Below are positions 1 through 5,094 of a stretch of DNA of 5,094 nt, piece after piece (the stretch's first letter is position 1; every line of letters begins with the position of its first letter). Source of the stretch: an uncultured Pseudomonadota bacterium (GTDB lineage Bacteria > Myxococcota_A > Polyangia > HGW-17); the NCBI GenBank assembly GCA_938004375.1, contig CALKWH010000417.1, positions 1-5,094 on the forward strand, written 5' to 3'. The position numbers and the translations under genes were made by a program. The notes beneath the pieces are model-generated. The model searched no databases. It was given only the letters and a program-made list of their open reading frames with translations, and was not told the DNA's origin.

Positions 1-50
1 GGCCACCCCCGAGATCTACACTCTTTCCCTACACGACGCTCTTCCGATCT
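1..50 (+). other. Illumina P5/universal adapter (artefact)
   Basis: This is sequencing adapter, not genome. It matches the last 50 bases of the 58-base TruSeq universal (P5) adapter, ending in the diagnostic CGACGCTCTTCCGATCT. From memory of the adapter there are two mismatches, at positions 4 (C for G) and 8 (C for A), as expected of low-quality read ends. The genuine insert begins at 51. A stop codon for the minus-strand gene at this end (16-18) lies inside the adapter and has no biological meaning. Confidence 0.98.
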
Positions 51-702
51 CGCCGTTGAGGCTGCCCACAGCTCCGCCATCGCTCGCCGAGTTGTCCTCG
101 AAGCGGCAGCCCACCAGCGTGGTCGAGCCGCCGCCGAAGGCGTAGATCGCCCCGCCGGCGAGGTCCTGGCCGGTGGCCGGCGCGTGGTTGTCCACGAAGT
201 CGCAGTCGATGGCCACCAGGCTGCCGCCGTCGCGGTAGATGGCCCCGCCGCCGTCGGCCGTGTCGTCGCCGGTGCGGGGCGCGGCGCCGCCACGGAAGGC
301 CAGCCGCTGGACGGTGAGCGTCGGGGTCGTCACGTTGTAGTTGGCGTCGAGCAGGAAGATGCGCGCCGCGCCGCCGCCGTCCAGGGTGACGAGCCCGCCG
401 CCGTCCACCACGGCGTCGGCGGTGAAGACGACGGTCTGGCGCACCGGGATCACCACCGGCGCCGCCCCGCAGTCGAACACGATGACGCCGCCATGCGTGG
501 CGGCCTCGCGCAGGGCGCCCTCGGTGCAGGAGCCCGGCGTGCCGTCCCCCACCACATGATCCGGCGCGGACACGTCCACGGGGCCAGCGGGCGCCTCGCA
601 CACCACCGGCGGCGGATCGTGGATCACCGGGTCCCTGGGGCCCGACGACGAGCAGGCGGGGAGAAGGACGCTCCAGCACAGGCAGAGAATTGAAGTTCGC
701 AT
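51..702 (-). CDS. Beta-helix lipoprotein with PMP-like repeats, 3' truncated
   Basis: Partial gene; 217 genuine residues run from the ATG at 700-702 to the adapter junction. The N-terminus (MRTSILCLCWSVLLPAC) is a short lipoprotein signal with a lipobox-like LPAC, Cys17 being the predicted lipidated residue; Pro at -2 is not ideal. A Pro-rich linker (about 18-56) follows. From about residue 58 the pattern is of a right-handed parallel beta-helix: short beta strands separated by Gly/Asp turns (VVDGGG, VTLDGGG), then GGAIY at 152-156 and 183-187, GGAVG at 209-213, FVDN at 169-172 and FEDN at 201-204. GGA[ILV] and FxxN are the motifs of chlamydial polymorphic outer-membrane proteins and of many myxobacterial surface proteins. 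The start is supported by GGAGGT (707-712) four bases upstream. It follows the DTW gene by 77 bases on the same strand. Likely role: outer-membrane-anchored surface or adhesive protein; no catalytic residues recognised. The residues after LNG (IGRASCRERV) are adapter translation. Confidence 0.8.
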
Positions 703-779
703 GTCGACCTCCGTGGACAGGGTAGCACCATTACCCCAGGGAATCGAAATCGAAATCGATCTTGCCCCCCTCCAGGCAG
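703..779 (-). promoter_or_regulatory. Intergenic leader of the beta-helix gene
   Basis: This 77-base spacer lies between the DTW stop and the beta-helix lipoprotein start, both on the minus strand. It holds the Shine-Dalgarno GGAGGT (707-712) and three perfect tandem copies of AATCGA (742-759; TCGATT on the minus strand). I see no convincing -35/-10 pair: an extended -10-like TGCTACCCT exists on the minus strand but lacks a matching -35. I also see no terminator after the DTW gene, only a 4-bp TGCC/GGCA stem without a T run. The gene could have its own promoter or be read through from upstream. Confidence 0.4.
742..759. repeat. Three tandem AATCGA hexamers
   Basis: AATCGA occurs three times head to tail without mismatch in the spacer upstream of the beta-helix lipoprotein gene. 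It is relatively AT-rich against a GC-rich background. It may be a binding site for a regulator, a small slippage tract, or chance; its function is unknown. Confidence 0.7.
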
Positions 780-1391
780 TCACTCCCCCCGGGCGTGGGC
801 GGGCCGGGCCTGAAGGGCCCGCGCGGCAGCCAGCGCGAAGAACGCCTCGAGCTCGGCCTGTACCCGCGGGGACTCCAGCAAGCCCAGGGCGCGGGCGATG
901 GCCTCGAAGGTGCAGACCTGGTGCGGGTGGGCCTCGCGCCGGACGCCCCATACCGAGGGCGGGCCGTCGGGGAGCCTGACCCGGGGGAGGCCGGCCAGCC
1001 CGGGGACGCGGGAGGCCAGTCGGGAGGCCTGGCGCCACGAACCGTCGGGGACCACGAGGGTGACGGGGCGATCGTCCTGCTCGACGAGCGCCGGGGTGAG
1101 CTCCCCGGCGTCCGAGGACGGGAACAGCAACAGGGCGCGGCGCGCAGGATCCGCGGCCAGGGCAGAGAGGTCCAGGCGGGCGCCGGGGCGCCCGTGCTCG
1201 GCCAGCTCGGCATTCGGCAAGCAGTTCAGGGCCAGGGGGCCGGTGGCGGTGGGCTTCCCCGTCTCACACCAGTGCATCACCACCACCACGCGGGTGCCCA
1301 GCGCGAGGCGCGGGGTCCGATCGCACACGCACAGGCCGACGGGCAGGCGGCAGCGCGCGCAGCGGTCGGTGTTGCGGGAGCGCATGCCCAT
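780..1391 (-). CDS. DTW-domain protein, probable tRNA-uridine aminocarboxypropyltransferase
   Basis: Complete 203-residue protein. Members of the DTW (TDD) family, such as E. coli TapT and human DTWD1/2, transfer the 3-amino-3-carboxypropyl group of S-adenosylmethionine to a tRNA uridine to make acp3U; cytoplasmic. Visible family marks: a CxxC...CxC cluster near the N-terminus (C11, C14, C21, C23), probably metal-binding; HWCETGKPTATGPLAL (about 40-55), matching the family's K-x-T-x-T-G-x-L-A segment; CLPNAEL with HG (57-67); the signature PDGSWRQA (115-122), where Ser replaces Thr of D-x-T-W; and CTFEAIARAL (160-169), matching the C-terminal T-x-E-A motif. Length is close to the family norm of about 200-230. 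Start: ATG at 1389-1391, 5 bases after the upstream stop; a second in-frame ATG at 1383-1385 is equally possible. No Shine-Dalgarno is visible, so translation is probably coupled to the upstream gene. Not secreted, unlike its neighbours. The exact tRNA position modified cannot be told from sequence. Confidence 0.88.
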   Translation of the reverse strand: MGMRSRNTDRCARCRLPVGLCVCDRTPRLALGTRVVVVMHWCETGKPTATGPLALNCLPNAELAEHGRPGARLDLSALAADPARRALLLFPSSDAGELTPALVEQDDRPVTLVVPDGSWRQASRLASRVPGLAGLPRVRLPDGPPSVWGVRREAHPHQVCTFEAIARALGLLESPRVQAELEAFFALAAARALQARPAHARGE

Positions 1392-1396
1392 GGGGT

Positions 1397-3655
1397 TCAG
1401 TTCACCACGGGGGCGGGGAAGGAGTGGTTGACCCAGTTCAGCACCGAGACCTGCTGGATCAGGCCGTCGAAGTGGAAGCGGGCCTTCGTGGCCTCGGAGG
1501 GCTGGGGGTCCGCGCCGGCGAGGGCGGCCTGGGCCGAGGGCGTCACGTTCCCGGTGAAGGTGCCGCCGGAGCCGGAGGCCTCCTGGTCCACCCACAGGTA
1601 CACGCCGCCGTCGCCGTCGTAGGCGCCGAAGAGGTAGTAGCCGTCCACCCCGTTGAACGACGGGTTCAGGTTGAGCCCGGTGGCCGCGACGTTGTACGTG
1701 TGGTAGCGGTAGGCGCCGTCCACGTGCACACCGAAGCGGATCACGGTCGTGGTCCCGTCGCCGTACAACTCCAGCGCGAAGCCGCCGGCCTCGGCGTTGT
1801 TCACGATGGCCTGGGTGCCGGTGAAGGAGAGGGCATCGAAATTGACGTACGCGGTCACGAAGAAGCCCTGCGTGCTCTGGGAGCTCGCCGCCCCCAGGGG
1901 CAGGGCGCGGCCAGTGAGGCCCTGGTTCGTGCGATAATCCAGCGAGCAGCCGAAACGATCCTCGCCGGGGGCGTCGAACCACAGGGGGGGGGTGCCGTGG
2001 GCGGACGCGGTGGGGGCCACGCCCACGCTCACGGAGGTGCTCTCCAGCGCACCGGCCGTGTTGCGGTAAACCGAAACCGTCGGGTCCGACGCCGACGCGC
2101 AGCCGCTGGCGTTGACGTAGGCCAGCAGGTTGGTCTCGGTGATGACGGCGCGAGCGTAGTCGGCGCGGAACTCGGCCGTGATCTGGTCCACTTCGTGGCG
2201 CAGGGCGGCGACGTAGGCCTCGCCGAAGCTGCCCGGGATGGTGTAGACGCCGGTGCCCAGCTCCAGCGCCCGGGCGTACATCGTGAGGCCCAACAGGTGC
2301 TTCTGACGGTATTCGAACTCGACCATGTCGAACCCCAGGGTGTTCTTCACGCGCTCCAGCTCCGTCTGGAAGGCGGCGACCTCGGCGACGGCGTTGCGGC
2401 TGTAGAGGACCGAGAAGCGGAAGTAGTCCTTGATGAAGGGGTACTCGGGCAGCCGGTCGCGGATGGCCTCGAGGTAGCGCGCCAGCGAGGCGAAGGACCG
2501 GATGAACACGGGGCGACCGTTGCGGGCGAACTTGCGGCGGGCGTCGAGGATGTCCAGCAGCGTCACCGCGAACGCATCTGGATCGGCGGTGCCCTCCTTG
2601 ATCTCCAGGAACAGCAGGGCGTCTGCGTCGGCGAAGGTTGGATCGTCGAGGAGCTCGACCAGCGACGGGCGCCCGGTGCAGGCGTCGATGTCCCCGTGGT
2701 TGACGCAGATGGTGGTGCCCAGGGCGTCGGCCAGGTCCAGCTCGATGAGGTCGGCGCCTCGGGCGATGGCCTGCCGGATCTTGGCCAGGGCCTCGGCGGT
2801 GGTGTAGACCTCGTCGCTGGGTCCGTTGTAACAGTTGTGACAGGAGACGGGGACGGCCTCGCCCAGCAGGTTCTCGGTGAGCGCCCGGGCCACGCCGCGC
2901 CACACCGGACGCCAGGCGGCGCCGTGGTAGACCACCTGGGTGACGAAGGACGCGGGCGCCGAGCAGCCGTCCAGGGCGTTGCAGGCCTTCACCTCGATGG
3001 TGTAGAGCCCCTCGTTGGCCGCCTGGTGCGTATGGTCCGTGGCGGCGGTCTCGAGCTCGGCCGCGCTGTTGACGCGCACCAGGTAATGGTTGGCGCCCTC
3101 GGGGGCGGTCCAGCGCCAGTACAGGTCGGCGTGTCCGGCCGAGGCCTCGCCCTCGAGCAACGGCGGCTCGGGGATGGGCAGGCACACCGAGGGCGAGGGC
3201 GTCGGGTCGCAGCTCCAGCCCGCTTCGATCGTGCAGGAAGCCGAGCACCCGTCCCCCGGGGTGGTGCCGCCGTCGTCGCACTCCTCGGTCCCGGAGGTCT
3301 CCCCGTCGCCGCAGGCGGTCAGGTCGATCTCCCGCCACTGGCAGCCGGCGTCGCACACGGTGCAGGACGTCTCGCCGGCCGCGCAGGCCTCGGTCACTGC
3401 GTTGCCGTCGTCGCAGCCCTCGCCGGGGTCCAGGTCGCCGTTGCCGCAAAGGGACGGGCAGGGCGTCAGGTCCCAGCACAGGTCGTCCTCGCGGCACTCC
3501 TGACAGTCGCCGCAGCCGTCGGCGCACGGGACGTGGCAGCGGCCGTCGGAGCCCAGCGCGAGGCCCTCCCCGCAGTCGGTGGTCTTCTTTCCGGAACCGC
3601 CGGCGCAGGCAAACATGCCCAGGGCCAGCGAGAGGGCGATCATCGAGTTCTTCAT
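1397..3655 (-). CDS. Multidomain surface lipoprotein with PLC-like/GDPD-type phosphodiesterase and LamG-like domains
   Basis: Complete 752-residue protein. Residues 1-17 (ending GMFAC) are a lipoprotein signal with Cys17 lipidated. Residues 28-158 are Cys-rich (20 Cys) and contain CGNGDLDPGEGCDDGN (70-85) and CGDGETSGTEECDDGG...DGCSASC (115-141), typical Myxococcus Cys-rich/DUF4215-type modules. Residues about 163-242 resemble a fibronectin-III domain. Residues about 253-505 look like a PLC-like phosphodiesterase TIM barrel: CHNCYN (H273), IELDL (E305, D307), VNHGD (H320) and LFLEIKEG (E351, K353) line up with the His, E-x-D, His and E-x-K positions of glycerophosphodiesterases; the HN start also recalls PI-PLC, and no HRG motif is present. 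Residues about 515-745 resemble a LamG/concanavalin-like beta sandwich (VHVDGAYRYHTY, YLFGAYDGDGGVYLWVD). The start is fixed by AGGAGGAA (3663-3670), 7 bases upstream; the GTG at 3677-3679 lies upstream of that site and at the predicted transcription start. Likely an outer-surface enzyme acting on a phosphodiester lipid or polymer; substrate unknown, activity inferred. Confidence 0.82.
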   Translation of the reverse strand: MKNSMIALSLALGMFACAGGSGKKTTDCGEGLALGSDGRCHVPCADGCGDCQECREDDLCWDLTPCPSLCGNGDLDPGEGCDDGNAVTEACAAGETSCTVCDAGCQWREIDLTACGDGETSGTEECDDGGTTPGDGCSASCTIEAGWSCDPTPSPSVCLPIPEPPLLEGEASAGHADLYWRWTAPEGANHYLVRVNSAAELETAATDHTHQAANEGLYTIEVKACNALDGCSAPASFVTQVVYHGAAWRPVWRGVARALTENLLGEAVPVSCHNCYNGPSDEVYTTAEALAKIRQAIARGADLIELDLADALGTTICVNHGDIDACTGRPSLVELLDDPTFADADALLFLEIKEGTADPDAFAVTLLDILDARRKFARNGRPVFIRSFASLARYLEAIRDRLPEYPFIKDYFRFSVLYSRNAVAEVAAFQTELERVKNTLGFDMVEFEYRQKHLLGLTMYARALELGTGVYTIPGSFGEAYVAALRHEVDQITAEFRADYARAVITETNLLAYVNASGCASASDPTVSVYRNTAGALESTSVSVGVAPTASAHGTPPLWFDAPGEDRFGCSLDYRTNQGLTGRALPLGAASSQSTQGFFVTAYVNFDALSFTGTQAIVNNAEAGGFALELYGDGTTTVIRFGVHVDGAYRYHTYNVAATGLNLNPSFNGVDGYYLFGAYDGDGGVYLWVDQEASGSGGTFTGNVTPSAQAALAGADPQPSEATKARFHFDGLIQQVSVLNWVNHSFPAPVVN
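1984..1992. repeat. Nine-base G/C homopolymer inside a coding region
   Basis: Nine G on the plus strand (nine C in the coding sense) encode Thr-Pro-Pro-Leu around residues 555-558 of the phosphodiesterase lipoprotein, at the start of the LamG-like part. It is the longest homopolymer I see in the insert. The reading frame is intact across it here. A one-base length change would cut off the C-terminal domain but leave the phosphodiesterase domain. Confidence 0.9.
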
Positions 3656-3662
3656 GCCGTCG

Positions 3663-3670
3663 TTCCTCCT
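3663..3670 (-). promoter_or_regulatory. Strong Shine-Dalgarno of the phosphodiesterase lipoprotein
   Basis: On the minus strand this reads AGGAGGAA, seven bases before the ATG at 3653-3655. It decides the start codon: the in-frame GTG at 3677-3679 lies upstream of it. Confidence 0.85.
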
Positions 3671-3685
3671 GCAGGACACGGGCGC

Positions 3686-3714
3686 AGTGTAGCCCGAAGC
3701 CGCGCCCGCGACAA
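3686..3714 (-). promoter_or_regulatory. Candidate sigma70-like promoter for the minus-strand genes
   Basis: On the minus strand TTGTCG (3709-3714) is followed after exactly 17 bases by TACACT (3686-3691). Each hexamer matches the TTGACA/TATAAT consensus at four of six positions. The predicted transcription start, near 3679, leaves a leader of about 24 bases that contains the strong Shine-Dalgarno. It would drive the phosphodiesterase lipoprotein and the coupled DTW gene. Inferred from consensus only. Confidence 0.45.
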
Positions 3715-3725
3715 CCGCCCCGTGG

Positions 3726-3750
3726 CTGGATACTTTTCATTCAGTATCAG
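3726..3750. promoter_or_regulatory. Hyphenated palindrome between divergent promoters (candidate operator)
   Basis: GATACT (3729-3734) and AGTATC (3743-3748) are perfect inverted repeats separated by eight bases. Allowing one bulged G, the arms extend to CTG(G)ATACT and AGTATCAG over 3726-3750. The element is AT-rich and lies between the two candidate -35 boxes (3709-3714 minus, 3752-3757 plus), where a dimeric regulator could act on both promoters. It lacks a U-tract, so a terminator is unlikely. The regulator is unknown. Confidence 0.4.
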
Positions 3751-3751
3751 G

Positions 3752-3780
3752 TTGCGGGGAGTTTCCGGCCGTGCTATGGG
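3752..3780 (+). promoter_or_regulatory. Candidate extended -10 promoter for the repeat lipoprotein
   Basis: TTGCGG (3752-3757), a 17-base spacer and TATGGG (3775-3780) preceded by TGC, giving an extended -10 TGnTAT. Each hexamer matches the consensus at only three of six positions, so this is weak. Its position, giving a leader of about 27 bases before the ATG at 3814, is plausible. Confidence 0.25.
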
Positions 3781-3813
3781 TAGGTGCACGGAATACAGCA
3801 TGGAGCAAATGCG

Positions 3814-5025
3814 ATGTTAAAATATTTTATGATTTCCTGGTTGGTGCTCTCGTCAGTCACCCTCACGGCCTGCAAGACCAAGACGACGGCGGTGGACAGT
3901 TGCGGGGACGGGATCGTGGATCCGGGCGAGGACTGCGAAGGAGACGTGGGGGAGCTCACCTGCGCCTCCCTGGGGTATTACAACGTTCTGGGAGATTTGT
4001 CCTGCAGGTCCGACTGCACCTTCGACGTATCTCTATGTGGCGGGCACTGCGGGGACAGCCTGGTAGAAGCGGAGAATGAGGAGGTCTGCGACAGCGCGAA
4101 CCTGGCGGGTGCGACCTGCCTCACCCGGGGCTATTATGGAGGCGAGCTCGCCTGCGCCTCGGACTGCCAGGGATTCAACGAGGCCGCCTGCGCCGAGGTC
4201 GGCCGGTGTGGAGACGGGATGATCCAGGGCTCCTTCGGCGAGATGTGTGACCAGGAGGCGCTGGGCGACGAGACGTGCGAAGGCCTGGGCTTCTACGGGG
4301 GCACCCTGAGGTGCCAGGACGACTGCCAGGGGTACCTGACCCACGAGTGCGCCGGGCGCTGCGGGGACGATCAACTGCAGGCGGACGCGGGCGAGGTGTG
4401 CGACGGCGGCGACCTGGGCGGCGCCACCTGCGTGTCGCTGGGCTACCACGGCGGTACCCTCGCGTGCAACGCGCACTGCGACGAGTTCGATCTGACCTCC
4501 TGCGCCGCCGCCGGCCGGTGCGGGGACAGCGTGGTGCAGGCGGCCGCGGGCGAGGCCTGCGACGGCACCAACTACAACAACGCCACCTGTCAGTCGCTCG
4601 GATTCTACCAGGGCAGCCTGGCCTGCGACGCGTCCTGCCAGCTCGTGACCACGGGCTGCTCCCAGCGCTGCGGGGACGGGACGATCCAAGCCACCTACGG
4701 CGAGGTGTGCGACGGGAGCAACCTCAACGGGCAGAACTGCGTCACCCAGGGCTACCTGAGCGGACAACTCGTCTGCAGCCCGGACTGCCGGGCCTTCAAC
4801 ATCGCCGGCTGCACCGGCCAGTGCGGGGACGGGACAATCCAGACCGCGTACGGCGAGGTGTGCGACGGGAGCAACCTCGGCGGAGAGACCTGCCTGACGA
4901 AGGGCTACTACGGCGGCTCCCTGGCGTGCGCGGCCACCTGCGCCGCCTTCGATCTGGCTTCCTGTGTGGTGGCCGGGCGCTGCGGGGACGGGGCCGTCCA
5001 GATCTCCTACGGCGAGGACTGCGCC
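3814..5025 (+). CDS. Lipoprotein of tandem six-cysteine CGDG modules, 3' truncated
   Basis: Partial gene; 404 genuine residues before the adapter junction. The N-terminus (MLKYFMISWLVLSSVTLTAC) is a good lipoprotein signal with lipobox LTAC, Cys20 lipidated. A short linker leads to seven complete modules starting at residues 30, 79, 132, 183, 236, 286 and 337, each 49-53 residues, plus the first 15 residues of an eighth (390). The consensus is CGDG.(I/V)Q..YGE.CDG.NLGG.TC...GYYGG.L.C...C..F....C, six cysteines per module and so perhaps three disulfides each. It belongs with myxobacterial Cys-rich repeat proteins; no catalytic domain is seen in the part present. Start: ATG at 3814 with GGAG (3802-3805) eight bases upstream; the GTG at 3784 would put a non-signal-like stretch before the signal peptide. 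It is divergent from a lipoprotein with related CGDG modules. Likely a surface stalk or binding protein; function unknown. Residues after EDCA (RSEERRVGKE...) are adapter translation. Confidence 0.85.
3901..5025 (+). repeat. Seven and a fraction ~153-bp protein-coding tandem repeats
   Basis: Repeat units begin at TGC/TGT codons 3901, 4048, 4207, 4360, 4519, 4669, 4822 and 4981, giving periods of 147-159 bases. Units 6 and 7 are nearly identical over the first ~55 bases (from 4669 and 4822), including the shared GGCGAGGTGTGCGACGGGAG, which suggests a recent duplication or gene conversion. Units 1 and 2 are the most divergent: unit 1 has GEDCEGD in place of GE.CDG, and unit 2 has one extra residue before VCD. 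Confidence 0.9.
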
Positions 5026-5094
5026 AGATCGGAAGAGCGCCGTGTAGGGAAAGAGGGTAGATCTCGGTGGTCGCCGTATCATTAAAAAAAAAAA
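5026..5094 (-). other. Reverse complement of P5 adapter plus poly-A (artefact)
   Basis: AGATCGGAAGAGC begins at 5026 and the rest follows the reverse complement of the full 58-base P5/universal adapter to 5083 (ending GCCGTATCATT). From memory of the adapter there are mismatches at 5040 (C for T) and 5056 (G for T). Eleven A follow (5084-5094), the usual signal when a read runs past the end of a fragment. The genuine insert ends at 5025. The TAA that closes the plus-strand reading frame (5083-5085) spans the end of the adapter and the start of the poly-A. Confidence 0.98.

Noticed and set aside
760..782. Intrinsic terminator after the DTW gene
   Set aside because: Only a 4-bp TGCC/GGCA stem is present on the minus strand, with no following T run.
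703..1038. Upstream extension of the beta-helix lipoprotein frame
   Set aside because: It overlaps the DTW gene out of frame and is Pro/Arg-rich; the ATG at 702 has a ribosome site and opens a signal peptide.
3677..3679. GTG start eight codons upstream for the phosphodiesterase lipoprotein
   Set aside because: It lies upstream of the strong Shine-Dalgarno at the predicted transcription start and would put charged residues (SCRRNDG) ahead of the signal peptide.
1392..3740. Extension of the DTW gene upstream to make a 986-residue protein
   Set aside because: The upstream part is an Arg-rich shadow of the lipoprotein gene; the DTW domain accounts only for the last ~203 residues and has its own start codons.
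3784..3786. GTG start for the repeat lipoprotein
   Set aside because: The ATG at 3814 has a better-spaced GGAG and gives a canonical lipoprotein signal; the GTG adds a non-signal-like stretch.
1424..3820. Long plus-strand open frame (798 codons) antisense to the phosphodiesterase lipoprotein
   Set aside because: It mirrors a well-supported gene; the product is a low-complexity Gly/Val/Ala/Arg-rich sequence without domains, typical of antisense frames in high-GC DNA.
3901..5025. CRISPR-like array
   Set aside because: The repeats are ~153 bases, degenerate, in frame and encode conserved cysteine modules; there are no short identical repeats with unique spacers.
4033..5082. Minus-strand open frame of 349 codons opposite the Cys-rich repeats
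   Set aside because: Its periodicity is only the mirror of the tandem modules, and its first residues (MIRRPPRSTLFPYTALFRS) are adapter translation.
1..5083. Terminal inverted repeats of about 50 bp suggesting a transposon or linear plasmid
   Set aside because: Both copies are the Illumina P5 adapter, the right one followed by read-through poly-A; no transposase or target-site duplication is present.

Overview
This window looks like a metagenome or draft-genome contig from a high-GC bacterium, most likely a myxobacterium or relative (Myxococcota / former Deltaproteobacteria). The evidence is the strongly GC-biased third codon positions, several lipoprotein signal peptides, and cysteine-rich CGDG...GE.CD modules of the 'Myxococcus cysteine-rich repeat' kind in two of the four genes. 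The lineage call is an inference from these features; there is no rRNA or marker gene here.

Both ends are not genomic. Bases 1-50 are the Illumina P5/universal sequencing adapter. Bases 5026-5083 are the reverse complement of the same adapter, followed by an 11-base poly-A run (5084-5094). The genuine insert is 51-5025. The adapters form a false pair of inverted terminal repeats and add artefact residues to the two end genes, which are both truncated.

Layout of the insert: on the minus strand, read from right to left, are (1) a 752-residue lipoprotein (1397-3655) with a Cys-rich N-terminus, a fibronectin-III-like segment, a divergent PLC-like/GDPD-type phosphodiesterase domain and a C-terminal LamG-like domain; (2) a DTW-domain protein (780-1391), probably a tRNA-uridine aminocarboxypropyltransferase, starting 5 bases after the lipoprotein stop; (3) after a 77-base gap, a lipoprotein with a right-handed beta-helix of chlamydial-PMP-like GGA[ILV]/FxxN motifs (51-702, C-terminus missing). 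Divergently, on the plus strand, is a lipoprotein (3814-5025, C-terminus missing) made of seven complete and one broken ~51-residue six-cysteine modules.

The 158-base divergent spacer (3656-3813) holds a good sigma70-like promoter for the minus genes, a weaker one for the plus gene, and a hyphenated palindrome between them. Three of the four genes encode predicted surface-anchored lipoproteins, so this is best read as a cell-envelope/surface-display locus with one RNA-modification gene embedded in it. No mobile element, CRISPR array, RNA gene or convincing intrinsic terminator was seen. No complete new system can be claimed; the most distinctive items are the phosphodiesterase-LamG lipoprotein and the divergent pair sharing CGDG modules.
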